Shown here: positions 7,979-16,368 of the stretch, piece after piece
How the letters are laid out: each line of letters starts with the position of its first letter
Numbering within the stretch: the first letter of the stretch is position 1
Source of the DNA: Rhizobium lentis
Lineage (GTDB): Bacteria > Pseudomonadota > Alphaproteobacteria > Rhizobiales > Rhizobiaceae
Direction: 5' to 3'
NCBI RefSeq assembly: GCF_014200175.1
Contig: NZ_JACHBD010000028.1
Span: forward strand, 1 to 32,926
Length of the DNA stretch: 32,926 bases
Made by a program: the position numbers and the translations under genes
The notes under the pieces: model-generated
Database searches by the model: none
The model's input: the letters and a program-made list of their open reading frames with translations, nothing else
What the model was told of the DNA's origin: nothing

Positions 7979-8791
7979 TCACCCTGCCTTCCGACCTTTG
8001 AGATCAGCTTCGACGCTCTTCCGGAGAGCGTCCATGATGTTGACGACGTTGGACTTCGGTGCGGCCTCGGACGACTTGCTCTTGGCGGTCTTCTTCGGCT
8101 TCAGCGCCTTCCTTTTTTCCTCGATGAGCTTGAGCAAGCTGGTCTGAATCGGATCACTGGTCATCTCCGGCGACCAGTGCGCCGTCTTGAGCTTGATGAG
8201 CTTCTGGACAAGAGGAACTAGATCGGGATCGGCCTCTTCGTCGATATCCTCGAAATACGAATCCTCGGGCCGCACCTCGTCGCCAAACCGCAGGCTCCAA
8301 AGAACGATGCCTTCGTCACGCGGTTCCAGGATGACGGCGCGTTCGCGCCGTCCCATCACCAACTTCGAGACGCCGAATACCTTGTCCGCCTTCATGGCAT
8401 CGCGGATGACGGCGAACGCCTCATTGCCGACCGGGTCGTCAGGCATGAGGTAATGGGGCTTCTCGAGATAGGTCCACTCGATGGAGTCGGCGGGCACAAA
8501 CTTTTCGATGTCGATCGTCTTCACCGTGTCCAGCGCGACCCGGTCAAGATCGTCTTCCGTCAGGATGACATAGTCGTTCTCGCCTCGTGCATAGCCCTTG
8601 GCCTCGTTCTCGTCCTTGACGGGCTTTCCGGTCACGGAGTCGACGTACCGCGAAACCACTCGGTTCCCAGTCGCCTTGTTCAGCGTGTGGAAGCGAACTT
8701 TCTCGGATTCCGAAGTTGCCGGGGTCATCGCCACGGGGCAGGTGACGAGTGACAGCTTAAGATAGCCCTTCCAGTAATATCTCGGAGCCAT
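7979..8791 (-). CDS. ku: Ku protein (non-homologous end joining)
   Basis: 270 residues, standard length for bacterial Ku, starting APRYYWKGYLKLSLVTCPVA. The core beta-barrel ring domain covers about residues 1-200 and includes FHTLNKATGNRV, the KPHYLMPDD strand and RDEGIVLWSLRFGDEVRPED. The Lys-rich C-terminal arm (about 215-270) ends in an NVVNIMDALRKSVEADL helix of the type that contacts LigD or DNA. Bacterial Ku is a homodimer that threads onto broken DNA ends and recruits LigD. The start has GGGAGATC eight bases upstream. It lies 11 bases after the stop of a second, truncated ku. No intact ligD is in the window, only a fragment near 18.9 kb. Confidence 0.95.
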   Translation of the reverse strand: MAPRYYWKGYLKLSLVTCPVAMTPATSESEKVRFHTLNKATGNRVVSRYVDSVTGKPVKDENEAKGYARGENDYVILTEDDLDRVALDTVKTIDIEKFVPADSIEWTYLEKPHYLMPDDPVGNEAFAVIRDAMKADKVFGVSKLVMGRRERAVILEPRDEGIVLWSLRFGDEVRPEDSYFEDIDEEADPDLVPLVQKLIKLKTAHWSPEMTSDPIQTSLLKLIEEKRKALKPKKTAKSKSSEAAPKSNVVNIMDALRKSVEADLKGRKAG

Positions 8792-8802
8792 GACCGATCT
8801 CC

Positions 8803-9192
8803 CTAGCTGGCCTTGCGCCGCGGAGCAGCTCCGGAAGAGGCGGCTTTCGAGGCCGCTCCGCGCGCGGCGCGCTCCCGACCAGTGCCTTTGTTGGCGTTGG
8901 CGGCAGTGCGTTTCGGTCTGTTTTCTCCGGCCGCGCCAGCCTTCAGAAGCCCGGCGCTCTCGCGAAGTGCGGCCAGCAGATCGCTGGGCTTCGAAATCTC
9001 CACCTTCTTCGGCTTCGGGAGCGCCTTGCCTTCCAACTTGGCCTTCACAAGCTCCGCCAGGGCGGCTTCGTAGCGGTCGTCAAATGTGGTCGGGTCGAAC
9101 TCGCCTCTCTTTGTCGAGATTATGTGCTTTGCGAGGTCGAGCATCTCGCCTTCGATCTTCAGCTTCGGCATCTCCTCGAAACCCGCCACGGC
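8803..9192 (-). pseudogene. second Ku gene, N-terminally truncated
   Basis: The frame starts inside a Ku protein at GFEEMPKLKIEGEMLDLAKH and runs through RGEFDPTTFDDRYEAALAEL to a Lys/Ala-rich tail ending RRKAS. These are the C-terminal helical arm and basic tail of Ku; the ring-forming two thirds are missing, so it cannot make a DNA-encircling dimer. Homology stops at about 9190. The tail contains SDLLAALRES, comparable to the MDALRKS helix of the downstream Ku. The GTG at 9189 has no matching ribosome-binding site, so this is a relic rather than a short gene. It shows that the locus once had two tandem ku genes, as is common in rhizobia. Confidence 0.85.
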
Positions 9193-9261
9193 CAGCCATC
9201 GACCAAAAGAGTCGACGCGTTGTCATGAAGCCGTCGGCCATTGGGCCGGGACGGCTGAGCT

Positions 9262-9534
9262 TCAGGCTAGCCGGTTGCGCCCAGGGCACGCCCTATGGAC
9301 TAGTTGGGGTATCGCTGCATCAATAGGAACCAGGGCGACCAATTCCCCATCAGCATCGTAGATCTCAATCGCGATCGGAATATCTGGGTTCCTTGACAGG
9401 AGAGCGTGAGCGACCAGTTCGCGAAGGCATTCTGTTGCTTCGTGTTTTGCCTCTCGAAGGTCAGCGAAGGAACTGCCTTCGGGATCTTGCACGCTGTGAC
9501 CGGCATGCCTGATGTGGAAATAGAACTTCGGCAA
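9262..9534 (-). CDS. DUF6894 family small protein
   Basis: 90 residues starting PKFYFHIRHAGHSVQDPEGS, then FADLREAKHEATECLRELVA and IEIYDADGELVALVP, the pattern of DUF6894 proteins that are numerous in Rhizobiales and have no known function. The start is a TTG at 9534 with GAGATGAG just upstream. The last ten residues (LVHRACPGRNRLA) do not look like the family and may have been added by the rearrangement that cut the neighbouring ku. Confidence 0.8.
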   Translation of the reverse strand: MPKFYFHIRHAGHSVQDPEGSSFADLREAKHEATECLRELVAHALLSRNPDIPIAIEIYDADGELVALVPIDAAIPQLVHRACPGRNRLA

Positions 9535-9658
9535 GACTCATCTCATTCTGATATGCCCATCAACTCCGGAACGGCGTATAGCAGAGCAGAGGGGGCGGTG
9601 CCGCAATAGAACCGCGAGGCAGCAAAAAAGGGGCGTAGGTACAGGAGACTTCTACGCG

Positions 9659-10198
9659 GTGCGGTCGATACGTAACAAGACGAGCGCCTTGAAGTTCCCG
9701 GCGCCGAGGCCGAACCAGAAGTGGGTGGCCGATTTTACCTATCTATGGACGGCTGAGGGCTGGCTCTATGTGGCTGCCGTCATCGACCTGTTCTCGCGCC
9801 GTGTCGTCGGCTGGTCGATGAATGCCAACATGACGGCCCAGCTCGTCACAGATGCGCTGATCATGGCGATCTGGCGCAGAGGCAAGCCGGATGCGCTTCT
9901 CCACCATTCGGACCAGGGTAGCCAATACACCAGCGATCAGTTCCAGCGTCTCATGGCCGATCACGGCATCACCTGCTCGATGAGCCGGTCCGGCAACGTC
10001 TGGGACAATGCCGCGATGGAAAGCTTCTTCTCATCACTCAAGACGGAAAGGACAGCTCGCAAAGTCTACAGGACCAGGGACGATGCAAAGGCGGACGTGT
10101 TCGACTACATCGAGCGCTTCTACAATCCGAAGCGTCGGCATTCGACACTGGGCTACCTCAGCCCGATGGAATTTGAAAACAAGGTCGGATTAGCCTAA
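9659..10198 (+). pseudogene. IS3-family transposase orfB, N-terminally truncated
   Basis: The frame encodes an integrase core (rve) with the DDE triad: Asp in KWVADFTYLW, Asp in LHHSDQGSQYTSD and Glu in WDNAAMESFFSSLK. It ends with a complete tail, YNPKRRHSTLGYLSPMEF. The N-terminal HTH_21 part and orfA are missing: the recognisable protein starts at about PRPNQKW. The GTG at 9659 is only the first available start. The right end of the element is probably at 10228, where the sequence switches into the IS1111-type fragment. Confidence 0.85.
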
Positions 10199-10228
10199 CT
10201 CGGTGTCCGAAAAACCGGCAGCAGGCCA

Positions 10229-10600
10229 TAGAACCAGAACTTCCTGTTGCATCTCTTCCTTGATCGGCACGAAGCGCATCGTCGGTCGTGTGACTGCCTC
10301 GCAGATCGCTTCGGCATCAGCCGCATCGCTCTTGTTCGTCTTGACGTAGGGCCGCACATATTGCGGAGGGAGGAGACGAACGTCATGGCCAATGTCACGA
10401 AGCAATCTGGCCCCAAAATGTGAACCAGGACATGCTTCGAGCGCGACGAGAGACGGTGGGAATTTGCGAAAGAAAATCTCTACCTCCTCCCGTTTGAGCC
10501 TGCGTCGAATGATGGCTTTGCCAACAGAATCCGCCGCGTGAACCTGGGAAACGGACTTTGCAATATCGAGACCAACAACACTGACTTGAGCTTCCATCAT
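10229..10600 (-). pseudogene. IS1111-type transposase, N-terminal fragment
   Basis: From the double ATG at 10600/10597 (AGGAGG upstream) the frame encodes the DEDD domain of an IS110-family transposase: VVGLDIAKSVSQVHAADSVG, VALEACPGSHFGARLL and KSDAADAEAICEAVTRP. It is clearly related to the intact enzyme at 4758-5783 but is a different element. Homology ends after QQEVLVL (about 10229), where the IS3-family end begins. The last two thirds, including the catalytic serine region, are gone. Confidence 0.85.
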
Positions 10601-10745
10601 GAGCCTCCTGGTTGATACGCCTCCTTCGCGGCTGGCTCCGGCGGAAGGGGGCGTCCATACCATCATGCCCGTCGCAGGTTGGTGGAGATCACCCGCAACG
10701 GAATAGCACCGATTGCCGAGGACGGCGTCAAACGGATCCAATTCG

Positions 10746-10850
10746 GTTGATCCCTTCGCCTATCTGACCGCCACCCTGACCGTCATTGTCAACGGCCATA
10801 AACAGAGCCGGATCGATGAGCTTCTGCCGTGGAAGTATGCGGCAACGTAA
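10746..10850 (+). pseudogene. IS66-family transposase (TnpC) C-terminal scrap
   Basis: Thirty-four codons ending in a stop read VDPFAYLTATLTVIVNGHKQ and SRIDELLPWKYAAT, the standard C-terminus of IS66 transposases. Nothing upstream in this frame belongs to IS66. Confidence 0.75.
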
Positions 10851-10909
10851 TCTGCGCCAACCGGAACGCTGTCCCCCGACCCAACGTGGGCACCGGGCCG
10901 GGAGCCTTC

Positions 10910-11304
10910 TCAGCTATCGAGGAGAGCCGTGCCGTAGGAATTGTCTACAGCGCATAACCAGGTGCCAGACGAGTCCCGACGAAACACATAGGTGGCACGT
11001 CGTACCGTCGACGTCGCAATGCCGCTTTCGTCGACGGCATCCAACCAGGTTTCCATGATGACCAGCGCTGTGTCTCCGCCCTCGATTCCTCCATCCTCCC
11101 TTGGCGGACTTTCAATTTACCTTGGAAATGAGCAGAGATTGCTTCGAACGCTTTCCTGATCTGGTCTTTGCCTTTGGCGTACATGCCTGCCTTGACCACC
11201 AAGGTGGCATCATCGGTGTAAAATCGCATCAAGCCGTCGAAGTCTTTGGCCGATATGGAACGGTCTGCAGATTCGATAAGGGCTTTCAAGGGATGGTCGG
11301 ACAT
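10910..11304 (-). pseudogene. SnoaL/NTF2-like (DUF4440-type) protein, one frameshift
   Basis: From the ATG at 11304 (GGAGTCCAGA upstream) the protein begins MSDHPLKALIESADRSISAK and DFDGLMRFYTDDATLVV, an NTF2-like fold. At about 11085 the frame breaks after RQGRMEE. In the next frame the homologous second half continues: GGDTALVIMETWLDAVDES, then RRATYVFRRDSSGTWLCAVD and NSYGTALLDS with a stop at 10910. One added base restores about 131 residues. The family includes small ligand-binding proteins and polyketide-cyclase relatives; the role here is unknown. A leader peptide, antiterminator and terminator precede it (11330-11443). Confidence 0.8.
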
Positions 11305-11329
11305 TCTGGACTCCAAAATGGCCGCGAGC

Positions 11330-11359
11330 GGAAAAACAAAACCCGCCTCGCGGCGGGTT
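11330..11359 (-). terminator. intrinsic terminator in the SnoaL-like gene leader
   Basis: On the minus strand AACCCGCC (11352-11359), a GCGA loop and GGCGGGTT (11340-11347) make a perfect 8-bp stem followed by TTGTTTTTCC. It lies 26 bases before the ATG of the SnoaL-like gene and after the short leader ORF. An upstream segment, GGTGGGTT (11386-11393), can pair with the 5' arm instead. Confidence 0.75.
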
Positions 11360-11383
11360 GCTTTGTCTTGAAATATGACGTGC

Positions 11384-11443
11384 TTAACCCACCACTCGAT
11401 GAATGGTGATAATAATCAAAGTGAAAGCGCGAACAAATTCCAT
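11384..11443 (-). CDS. putative attenuator leader peptide, Ile/Val/Thr rich
   Basis: Nineteen codons, MEFVRAFTLIIITIHRVVG, ending in TAA immediately before a terminator. Four Ile (three consecutive), three Val, two Thr and one Leu in nineteen residues is the composition of branched-chain amino acid leader peptides. The last codons and the stop overlap GGTGGGTT (11386-11393), the proposed antiterminator arm. The ribosome-binding site is weak (AAAGACG). The assignment rests on arrangement, not on homology. Confidence 0.45.
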   Translation of the reverse strand: MEFVRAFTLIIITIHRVVG

Positions 11444-11506
11444 GGTGCGTCTTTATCACCAGCGTCAGCGACTGACAATGATCGCGTCCAATTTTGAGCA
11501 AGCTAG

Positions 11507-12520
11507 TCAAGGTGCCAGCGGCACACCGTTTACGATACGCTGCTTAAACCAGCAGGTCAGTGCCGAACTCGGTTGATGGCGGAGCCATAGCCAGGCAAGC
11601 TCGACCATTGTCGCTCGCAATCGCGGATTGCCCGCTTTCGAGACCCTTGCTCGCGATTGACATTGCCGCTCTGCCAGGAGGAGGGGGCAAGCCCAGCGTA
11701 AGATGCGAATCGCCGTCGATTCGGGAAGTGTCGGAACAGGCCTTCCGTGTAGAGTATCGTGGCGAACTCTGGACCAATTCCTCTGATCCCCAAAAGCGCC
11801 GTCGCCCCTGCCGGCGTTTCCGGCGTCTCCCGCACGATCAATGCATCTCGCTCTGCTTCTACGGCCTTGATTTGTGTGAGTATCAATTCGAGGCGATCAA
11901 GGTGGAAGCTCGTCCAGACGCTGGCGACGATCTCGATTTACAGGCTCGTACTCTCGTATTCCTTGCGCGAAGAGAAGTCCCTTTATCCGATTAACGTGGA
12001 AGACACGCTCCGCAACAAGAGTTTTCCGCTCCCGTCCGATCGGACGGTTATCGTCCTCCTCGGGTGTGAGGAGTTTGACCATCGAGCAGGCACGCGGCTC
12101 GCCACGTTTCCATGCCATCAGGGTGCGGATCAGCATTTCGCCGTCAATGCGATCTGTCTTTGCCCGGCGATGGCGGCGGGGCATGGCAATGGACGCCGCC
12201 TCTACAATGTGGCTCTCAATCCAGGCTTCTTCGCTGAGTACTCGCCCCAACCAGAAGCCATCAAGCCCGGCCTCCTGGATGATCACCATCGGATAAAGCC
12301 GGTTCTTGCGCCGCTTTGCCTTTTGGCGAAGGACGGCGAAACATGAAAACAAACCGGCGATATCGCCTCCGGTCACCGAGTGGCGAGACATCTTTTCGCT
12401 GCCAGGCGACAAAGCTGTGACGAGCCATGTCGATTTGCTCAATTCCAACGAAACGAAAATTGCGCCAAGATCGAAAGGGGTAGCGGTCTGTGCTTGAGTT
12501 TGATCTGCTGTGATCGGCAT
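11507..12520 (-). pseudogene. IS110-family transposase, multiply frameshifted
   Basis: The N-terminal part (12520 to about 11900; GGAGG upstream of the ATG) has an IS110 DEDD-type domain: FVSLELSKSTWLVTALSPG, then RRAKTDRIDGEMLIR. A deletion and frame change near 11890-11900 lead to LILTQIKAVEAERDAL and LLGIRGIGPEFATILYTEGL with the SYAGLAPS block. A second shift near 11620 leads to KAGNPRLRATMVELAWLWLR, ending at 11507. The normal C-terminal tail is missing. It belongs to a different IS110 branch from the two IS1111-type copies. It is certainly inactive. Confidence 0.85.
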
Positions 12521-12680
12521 GATTGGCCTCCAGAGAGTTTTCTAGCGACCTCACTCTGCCACCGTGCTGGCCGCTACTCACCCCTGATGGGATCTCAAGG
12601 CGTGAGAGAAAGAGACCTACTAACGGGGGCGAACGATCGGTAGACCCATGGCAATTCCGACAGCACCGTTGTTCCGAAGC

Positions 12681-12704
12681 GTCGCAGAGCAGATGCTCTG
12701 CGAC
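12681..12704. repeat. perfect 24-bp palindrome after the DUF1330 gene
   Basis: GTCGCAGAGCA, two bases, TGCTCTGCGAC: an 11-bp perfect inverted repeat 14 bases past the DUF1330 stop. It could be the 3' stem-loop of the operon, but there is no T-run after it on either strand, so it may instead be a protein-binding site or an IS scar. The surrounding 12536-12717 has no gene. Confidence 0.6.
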
Positions 12705-12717
12705 GTCGCAATGGCGG

Positions 12718-13107
12718 TCATTGTTGCGGAAGATCAGCGCCTTCGGTGATGATGCGCCAACCTTCGGTCGAATCCGTGAAGAACTTCCGGGCGGCGGTGT
12801 ATTCCGGCGAATTGTAGTAGCGTTCGGCCTCAGCCAGGCTGGGAAATTCGGCAATGGCAATCACCGACCTAGGTTCGCCTTCAACAATGGGCTTGGGACC
12901 CGGATTGTAAACAATCACGCGACCGCCATACTGGCGGACAAGCGGTGCGGCAGCCTCGATATATTTCTGAAAACCGGCCTCGTCGCGGATGTCATAGCTG
13001 CCGATCATGTAGGCGGGGGTCGGGGCCTTGGCGGTATCCTGGGCAAAGGCGGTCGAGCTCACGGTCAGTGTGAGGGCGGTAATGGCAGTGATCAGAAACT
13101 TCTTCAT
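12718..13107 (-). CDS. DUF1330 domain protein, secreted
   Basis: 129 residues. The first 22 form a clear signal peptide (MKKFLITAITALTLTVSSTA, then FA, cleavage before QD). The mature part is the DUF1330 ferredoxin-like fold: AYMIGSYDIRDEAGFQKYIE, GGRVIVYNP, IAEFPSLAEAERYYNSPEYT. DUF1330 proteins are usually cytosolic, so periplasmic export is notable. GGAGACGAG precedes the ATG at 13107. It is the last gene of the minus-strand run, 111 bases after the SDR gene. Function unknown. Confidence 0.85.
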   Translation of the reverse strand: MKKFLITAITALTLTVSSTAFAQDTAKAPTPAYMIGSYDIRDEAGFQKYIEAAAPLVRQYGGRVIVYNPGPKPIVEGEPRSVIAIAEFPSLAEAERYYNSPEYTAARKFFTDSTEGWRIITEGADLPQQ

Positions 13108-13218
13108 TCTCGTCTCCTTCAGTTGAGATAATGGGTGGAAATTGCTTGGTGGATTGGTCAGGCTACCGAGATGCCAGCAGACCAAAGTGTAGGCACTGCT
13201 CCCGGGCCAACAACGAGT

Positions 13219-14067
13219 TCACTCGTTGCCGTTCTCATCGATTGCCAGCGAGGTCGACAATTCGCGGTAAGCTTCGATCTGCTGCTGCAGGAGGGCGATC
13301 TTCTGCTCGGCCACCCGGATGGCGTCAGAACCGGCGAGGAACCGTCGTGGAAGCTCGTCCTGGTCGGCAAGCGTGATCAGGGCACGTGCAAGCTTGGCGG
13401 GGTCGCCGCCCTGCTTGCCGTTCTGGGACTTCCAGAACGCGATCTGCGCCGTCCGCCGCTCGTGATAGTCCTCGATGGAGTTTTCCGCGTAGTTGGTCGA
13501 CTGCTCGGTGAGGAGCTCCGTGCGGAAAAAGCCCGGATTGACGATCATCGTCTCGATGCCGAACGGACCGACTTCGGTCTGCAGCGCTTCCATCCAGCCG
13601 TCGAGGCCAAACTTGGAAGCCGAGTAGGCCGTGCAGAACTCGAAGCCCATCAGGCCCGCGGTCGAGGAGATCGAGACGATCCGACCAGAGCGCTGCTTGC
13701 GCATAGCCGGAAGAAACGCCCGGGTCACGTTCATCGGACCAGCAAGGCTGGTGCTGAGTTGCAGCTGCACTTGTTCGGGGCACAGCTCTTCGAAGTACCC
13801 AGCGTAGAAGCTGGCCGCGTTATTGACGAGCACGTCGATGCGTCCGAACCGCCCAAGCGTCGCCTGAGCGGCAGCTTCGGCATCCGCTGCATTGGTAACG
13901 TCGAGCTTCACTACGAGGAGGTTGCCGGAAGCGCCTACGGCTTTCGCCACCTTTTCCGAATTGCGGCCGGTCGCGACCACTTGGTGACCGGCTGCCAGTG
14001 CCGCCTTCGCAATGTCCAGACCCAGGCCGCGTCCTGCACCAGTGATAAACCACACGTTGTTACTCAT
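13219..14067 (-). CDS. SDR family oxidoreductase
   Basis: 282 residues of a classical short-chain dehydrogenase with a Rossmann fold: cofactor motif TGAGRGLG (9-16), VNNAAS (81-86), Ser134/135, Tyr148 and Lys152 in AYSASKFGLDGW. An Arg at the end of beta-2 (ATGRNSEKV) suggests NADP(H). The usual catalytic Asn before the active-site helix appears to be Ser (TSLAG, about 107). The C-terminal extension (residues 230-282, QQQIEAYRELS) is longer than in the neighbouring SDR. The ATG at 14067 follows an A-rich AAAGGAAAT site. It lies 68 bases after the upstream SDR, same strand, probably one transcript. The substrate is unknown. Confidence 0.9.
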   Translation of the reverse strand: MSNNVWFITGAGRGLGLDIAKAALAAGHQVVATGRNSEKVAKAVGASGNLLVVKLDVTNAADAEAAAQATLGRFGRIDVLVNNAASFYAGYFEELCPEQVQLQLSTSLAGPMNVTRAFLPAMRKQRSGRIVSISSTAGLMGFEFCTAYSASKFGLDGWMEALQTEVGPFGIETMIVNPGFFRTELLTEQSTNYAENSIEDYHERRTAQIAFWKSQNGKQGGDPAKLARALITLADQDELPRRFLAGSDAIRVAEQKIALLQQQIEAYRELSTSLAIDENGNE

Positions 14068-14135
14068 CAGATATTTCCTTTTTGTCGTTTGTAGTGCCCG
14101 TCAGCGGCCGATTGGGGGCGCTCGTTGAGAGCGCC

Positions 14136-14861
14136 TCACATCGCCTGAACGGTCGGACGCACCAGGATCTCATTGAGGGTGATCCGCTTGGGGCGGCTGA
14201 GCGCGAAGGCGATCACCTGGGCAATATCTGTCGCCGGCATCGCCACGTTGTCGCGATAGTCCTGAGCGGCCCTCTTGCTCTCATCATGGGTGATATGGTC
14301 GGACAGTTCCGTTGCCACCGCGCCAGGTTCGATGACCATCACGCGGATGTCGGGCTGGAGCTCGACACGAAGCGCCTCAGACCAGCCGTTGATCCCCCAC
14401 TTCGTTGCCGAATAGACAGCAAACCCGGCCGGGGCGACACGTCCTGCGACGGAAGAAATGTTTACCAGGTCTCCCTTCTTGGCGCGAAGCTGATCGAGGA
14501 ACACCTCGGTCACAGTCATGGCGCCCAGAAGGTTGGTTTCGACCATCTGGCGGTGCTCGGACCGCTTCTCTGAGCCGAACGGCGCCGTCAGCATGACGCC
14601 TGCATTGTTGATCACGACATCGGCGCCGCCGAGTTCGTGCTGGACGCGCGCGGCTGCTGCAACGACGGACTCCCGGTCCGTCACGTCAGCCTGGATCGCA
14701 ATGGCACCGTTGCCCAGTTCATGCGAAAGGGCTACGATGCGCTCAAGGCGGCGCGCCAGAAGCGCAACGTGGTATCCCTCTCCAACAAGCTCGCGAGCGA
14801 GTGCCTCTCCGATCCCGGAGGATGCACCGGTGATCACCGCAACTCGGTTGGGGTTACTCAT
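14136..14861 (-). CDS. SDR family oxidoreductase
   Basis: 241 residues, a classical SDR with all key residues: TGASSGIG (11-18), NNAG (85-88), Asn110, Ser136, Tyr150 and Lys154 (AVYSATKWGINGW). LLARRLERI at the end of beta-2 suggests NADP(H) preference. The sequence is typical of serine/3-hydroxy acid dehydrogenase-like (YdfG-type) SDRs, but substrate cannot be read from it. AAAGGAC precedes the ATG at 14861; a longer frame upstream lacks a good start. It is the middle gene of the run behind the Tat-exported reductase. Confidence 0.9.
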   Translation of the reverse strand: MSNPNRVAVITGASSGIGEALARELVGEGYHVALLARRLERIVALSHELGNGAIAIQADVTDRESVVAAAARVQHELGGADVVINNAGVMLTAPFGSEKRSEHRQMVETNLLGAMTVTEVFLDQLRAKKGDLVNISSVAGRVAPAGFAVYSATKWGINGWSEALRVELQPDIRVMVIEPGAVATELSDHITHDESKRAAQDYRDNVAMPATDIAQVIAFALSRPKRITLNEILVRPTVQAM

Positions 14862-14955
14862 GACCGTGTCCTTTCGTTTGTTACTGTGTCTGGCCGGTAC
14901 CGATCCGGGGCCGGGTCTAGATTTGACTGACCACATAGGCCGCGGCCCCTGGTAC

Positions 14956-15003
14956 GGGAGCCGCCGGAGGGAAACCGGTTGGACATTCAGCCCGCCGGCT
15001 CCC
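14956..15003 (-). repeat. inverted repeat between aldo/keto reductase and SDR genes
   Basis: GGGAGCCG (14956-14963) and CGGCTCCC (14996-15003) can form an 8-bp stem around a 32-base loop, just after the reductase stop. There is no T-run, so it is a possible processing or partial termination element inside the operon rather than a proper terminator. Confidence 0.35.
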
Positions 15004-15011
15004 GAGACTTC

Positions 15012-16223
15012 TTACCGAACGGGCGACATGCCGCTTCCGCCCTTGGAACTCGTTCCAAGCTTGGCGCCGATATCGATCATTGCGAGCATCGGCGGGCTCA
15101 ACCGCGCGCCCTCCACCTTGATCTGGGTGAAGCCGTCCTCGATTTGCTTCATATCTTCGGCGTTAAGTTGGACCTGCAGCGCGTCCACGTTCTGATCCAT
15201 CTGGTCCTGCGTCGTGGGACCGGGGATCGGCACGATCCATGGCTTACGGGCGAGCAGCCATGCCAGCGCTACCTGTCCGGACGTCGCCTGATGACGGGTG
15301 CCTACGCGCTGCAGCAATTCGACCACTGGCCAGTTGGCGCGGCGGGCCTCGGTGGTGAAACGCGGCAGGTTTGCCCTCAGATCGGCTGGACCATGTACCA
15401 TCAACGGCGTGACGGTTCCGGTCAGGTAGCCCATGCCGAGCGGGCTCCACGGGACGAACCCGATGCCCAGGTCCTCGCAGGTCGCTAGAACTTCCAGCTC
15501 CGGATCACGCGTCCAGACGGAGTATTCATTCTGCACCGCCGTCACCGGCTGCACTTTGTGAGCCCGGCGAATGGTCGCTTCGCCTGCAGCGGAGAGACCG
15601 AAATGGCGAACTTTGCCTTCGCGGATCAACTCCTGCACCGCCCCGGCCACGTCCTCGATGGGCACCGTGGGATCGACGCGATGTTGGTACTGAAGATCGA
15701 TGTAGTCGGTCTTCAAACGACGGAGCTGTTGTTCGGTCACCCGCTTAATATTGTCCGGGCGGCTGTTGACGCCCCGGACCTGGCCGTCGGGCGTAATGTC
15801 GAATCCGAACTTGGTTGCGATAATTACTTGGCCGCGGATCGGCGAAAGCGCTTCACCAACGATCTCCTCGCCCAGGAAGGGTCCATAGACTTCAGCGACG
15901 TCAAAGAAGGTTATGCCCCGGTCACGAGCTGCGCGGATAATTCGGACCGCCTCCTGCCTGTTCGTCGGAGGACCATACATCCCGGCGAAGTTCTGGCAGC
16001 CCATCCCAAGCGCCGAAACCTCGAGCGAGCCGAGCATGCGGCGTTGCGCGCTGCTCGTGATTGAACCCGTGGTCGCAGTTCCCGGTGTTGCCGTCTGAGC
16101 TCTCGAGGCGGAAAGCGGCAACAGTGATGCTGCAGTTATGCCCAGCCCCGCGGCGAATAGTTGACGTCGGCCTGGCATCTCGGGTGCGCCGGTTTCGATC
16201 TTATCTTCCCTATGATCTGTCAT
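15012..16223 (-). CDS. aldo/keto reductase with Tat signal
   Basis: 403 residues. Residues 19-43 are a twin-arginine signal (GRRQLFAAGLGITAASLLPL, then SASRAQ), so the enzyme is probably exported folded to the periplasm. The catalytic domain from residue 62 is an aldo/keto reductase TIM barrel with the full tetrad: Asp108 and Tyr113 (FFDVAEVYGP), Lys138 (ATKFG) and His181 (QHRVD). The C-terminal nucleotide-binding part contains IPGPTTQDQMDQN. The start at 16223 was chosen because it begins just before the Tat region and GGAGGCGCAGC lies upstream; longer starts add a sequence that reads through the divergent promoter. It is first of a four-gene minus-strand run and divergent from the LysR gene. 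Confidence 0.9.
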   Translation of the reverse strand: MTDHREDKIETGAPEMPGRRQLFAAGLGITAASLLPLSASRAQTATPGTATTGSITSSAQRRMLGSLEVSALGMGCQNFAGMYGPPTNRQEAVRIIRAARDRGITFFDVAEVYGPFLGEEIVGEALSPIRGQVIIATKFGFDITPDGQVRGVNSRPDNIKRVTEQQLRRLKTDYIDLQYQHRVDPTVPIEDVAGAVQELIREGKVRHFGLSAAGEATIRRAHKVQPVTAVQNEYSVWTRDPELEVLATCEDLGIGFVPWSPLGMGYLTGTVTPLMVHGPADLRANLPRFTTEARRANWPVVELLQRVGTRHQATSGQVALAWLLARKPWIVPIPGPTTQDQMDQNVDALQVQLNAEDMKQIEDGFTQIKVEGARLSPPMLAMIDIGAKLGTSSKGGSGMSPVR

Positions 16224-16368
16224 GATGCTGCGCCTCCAGTGGGTTGGAACAAGCCTGCGAAACACAGTGGCCTGTGCCGCTGGACTTGCTGACTGGGTGG
16301 AGATTACAGTCGCCCATACTTTCGAAAAATGGCATTCCGGTTGATGCGACATTAACCAAGGGTTCATA
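16224..16368. promoter_or_regulatory. divergent promoter region for reductase operon and LysR gene
   Basis: 145 bases between two divergent starts, the usual place for LysR-type operators. TTTCGAAA (16320-16327) is a short palindrome close to the LysR start, and GTGGAGATTACAGTCGCC lies nearby. No certain T-N11-A box or -35/-10 pair can be assigned by eye, so the region is called from position. Confidence 0.5.

Noticed and set aside
11560..12346. Overlapping plus-strand frames of 144 and 195 codons
   Set aside because: Antisense shadows of the IS110-family pseudogene.
12261..12860. 199-codon minus-strand frame
   Set aside because: Out of frame with both the IS110 pseudogene and the DUF1330 gene that it overlaps.
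13135..14094. 319-codon plus-strand frame
   Set aside because: Exact antisense of the SDR gene, a common artefact in high-GC DNA; the SDR motifs are on the minus strand.
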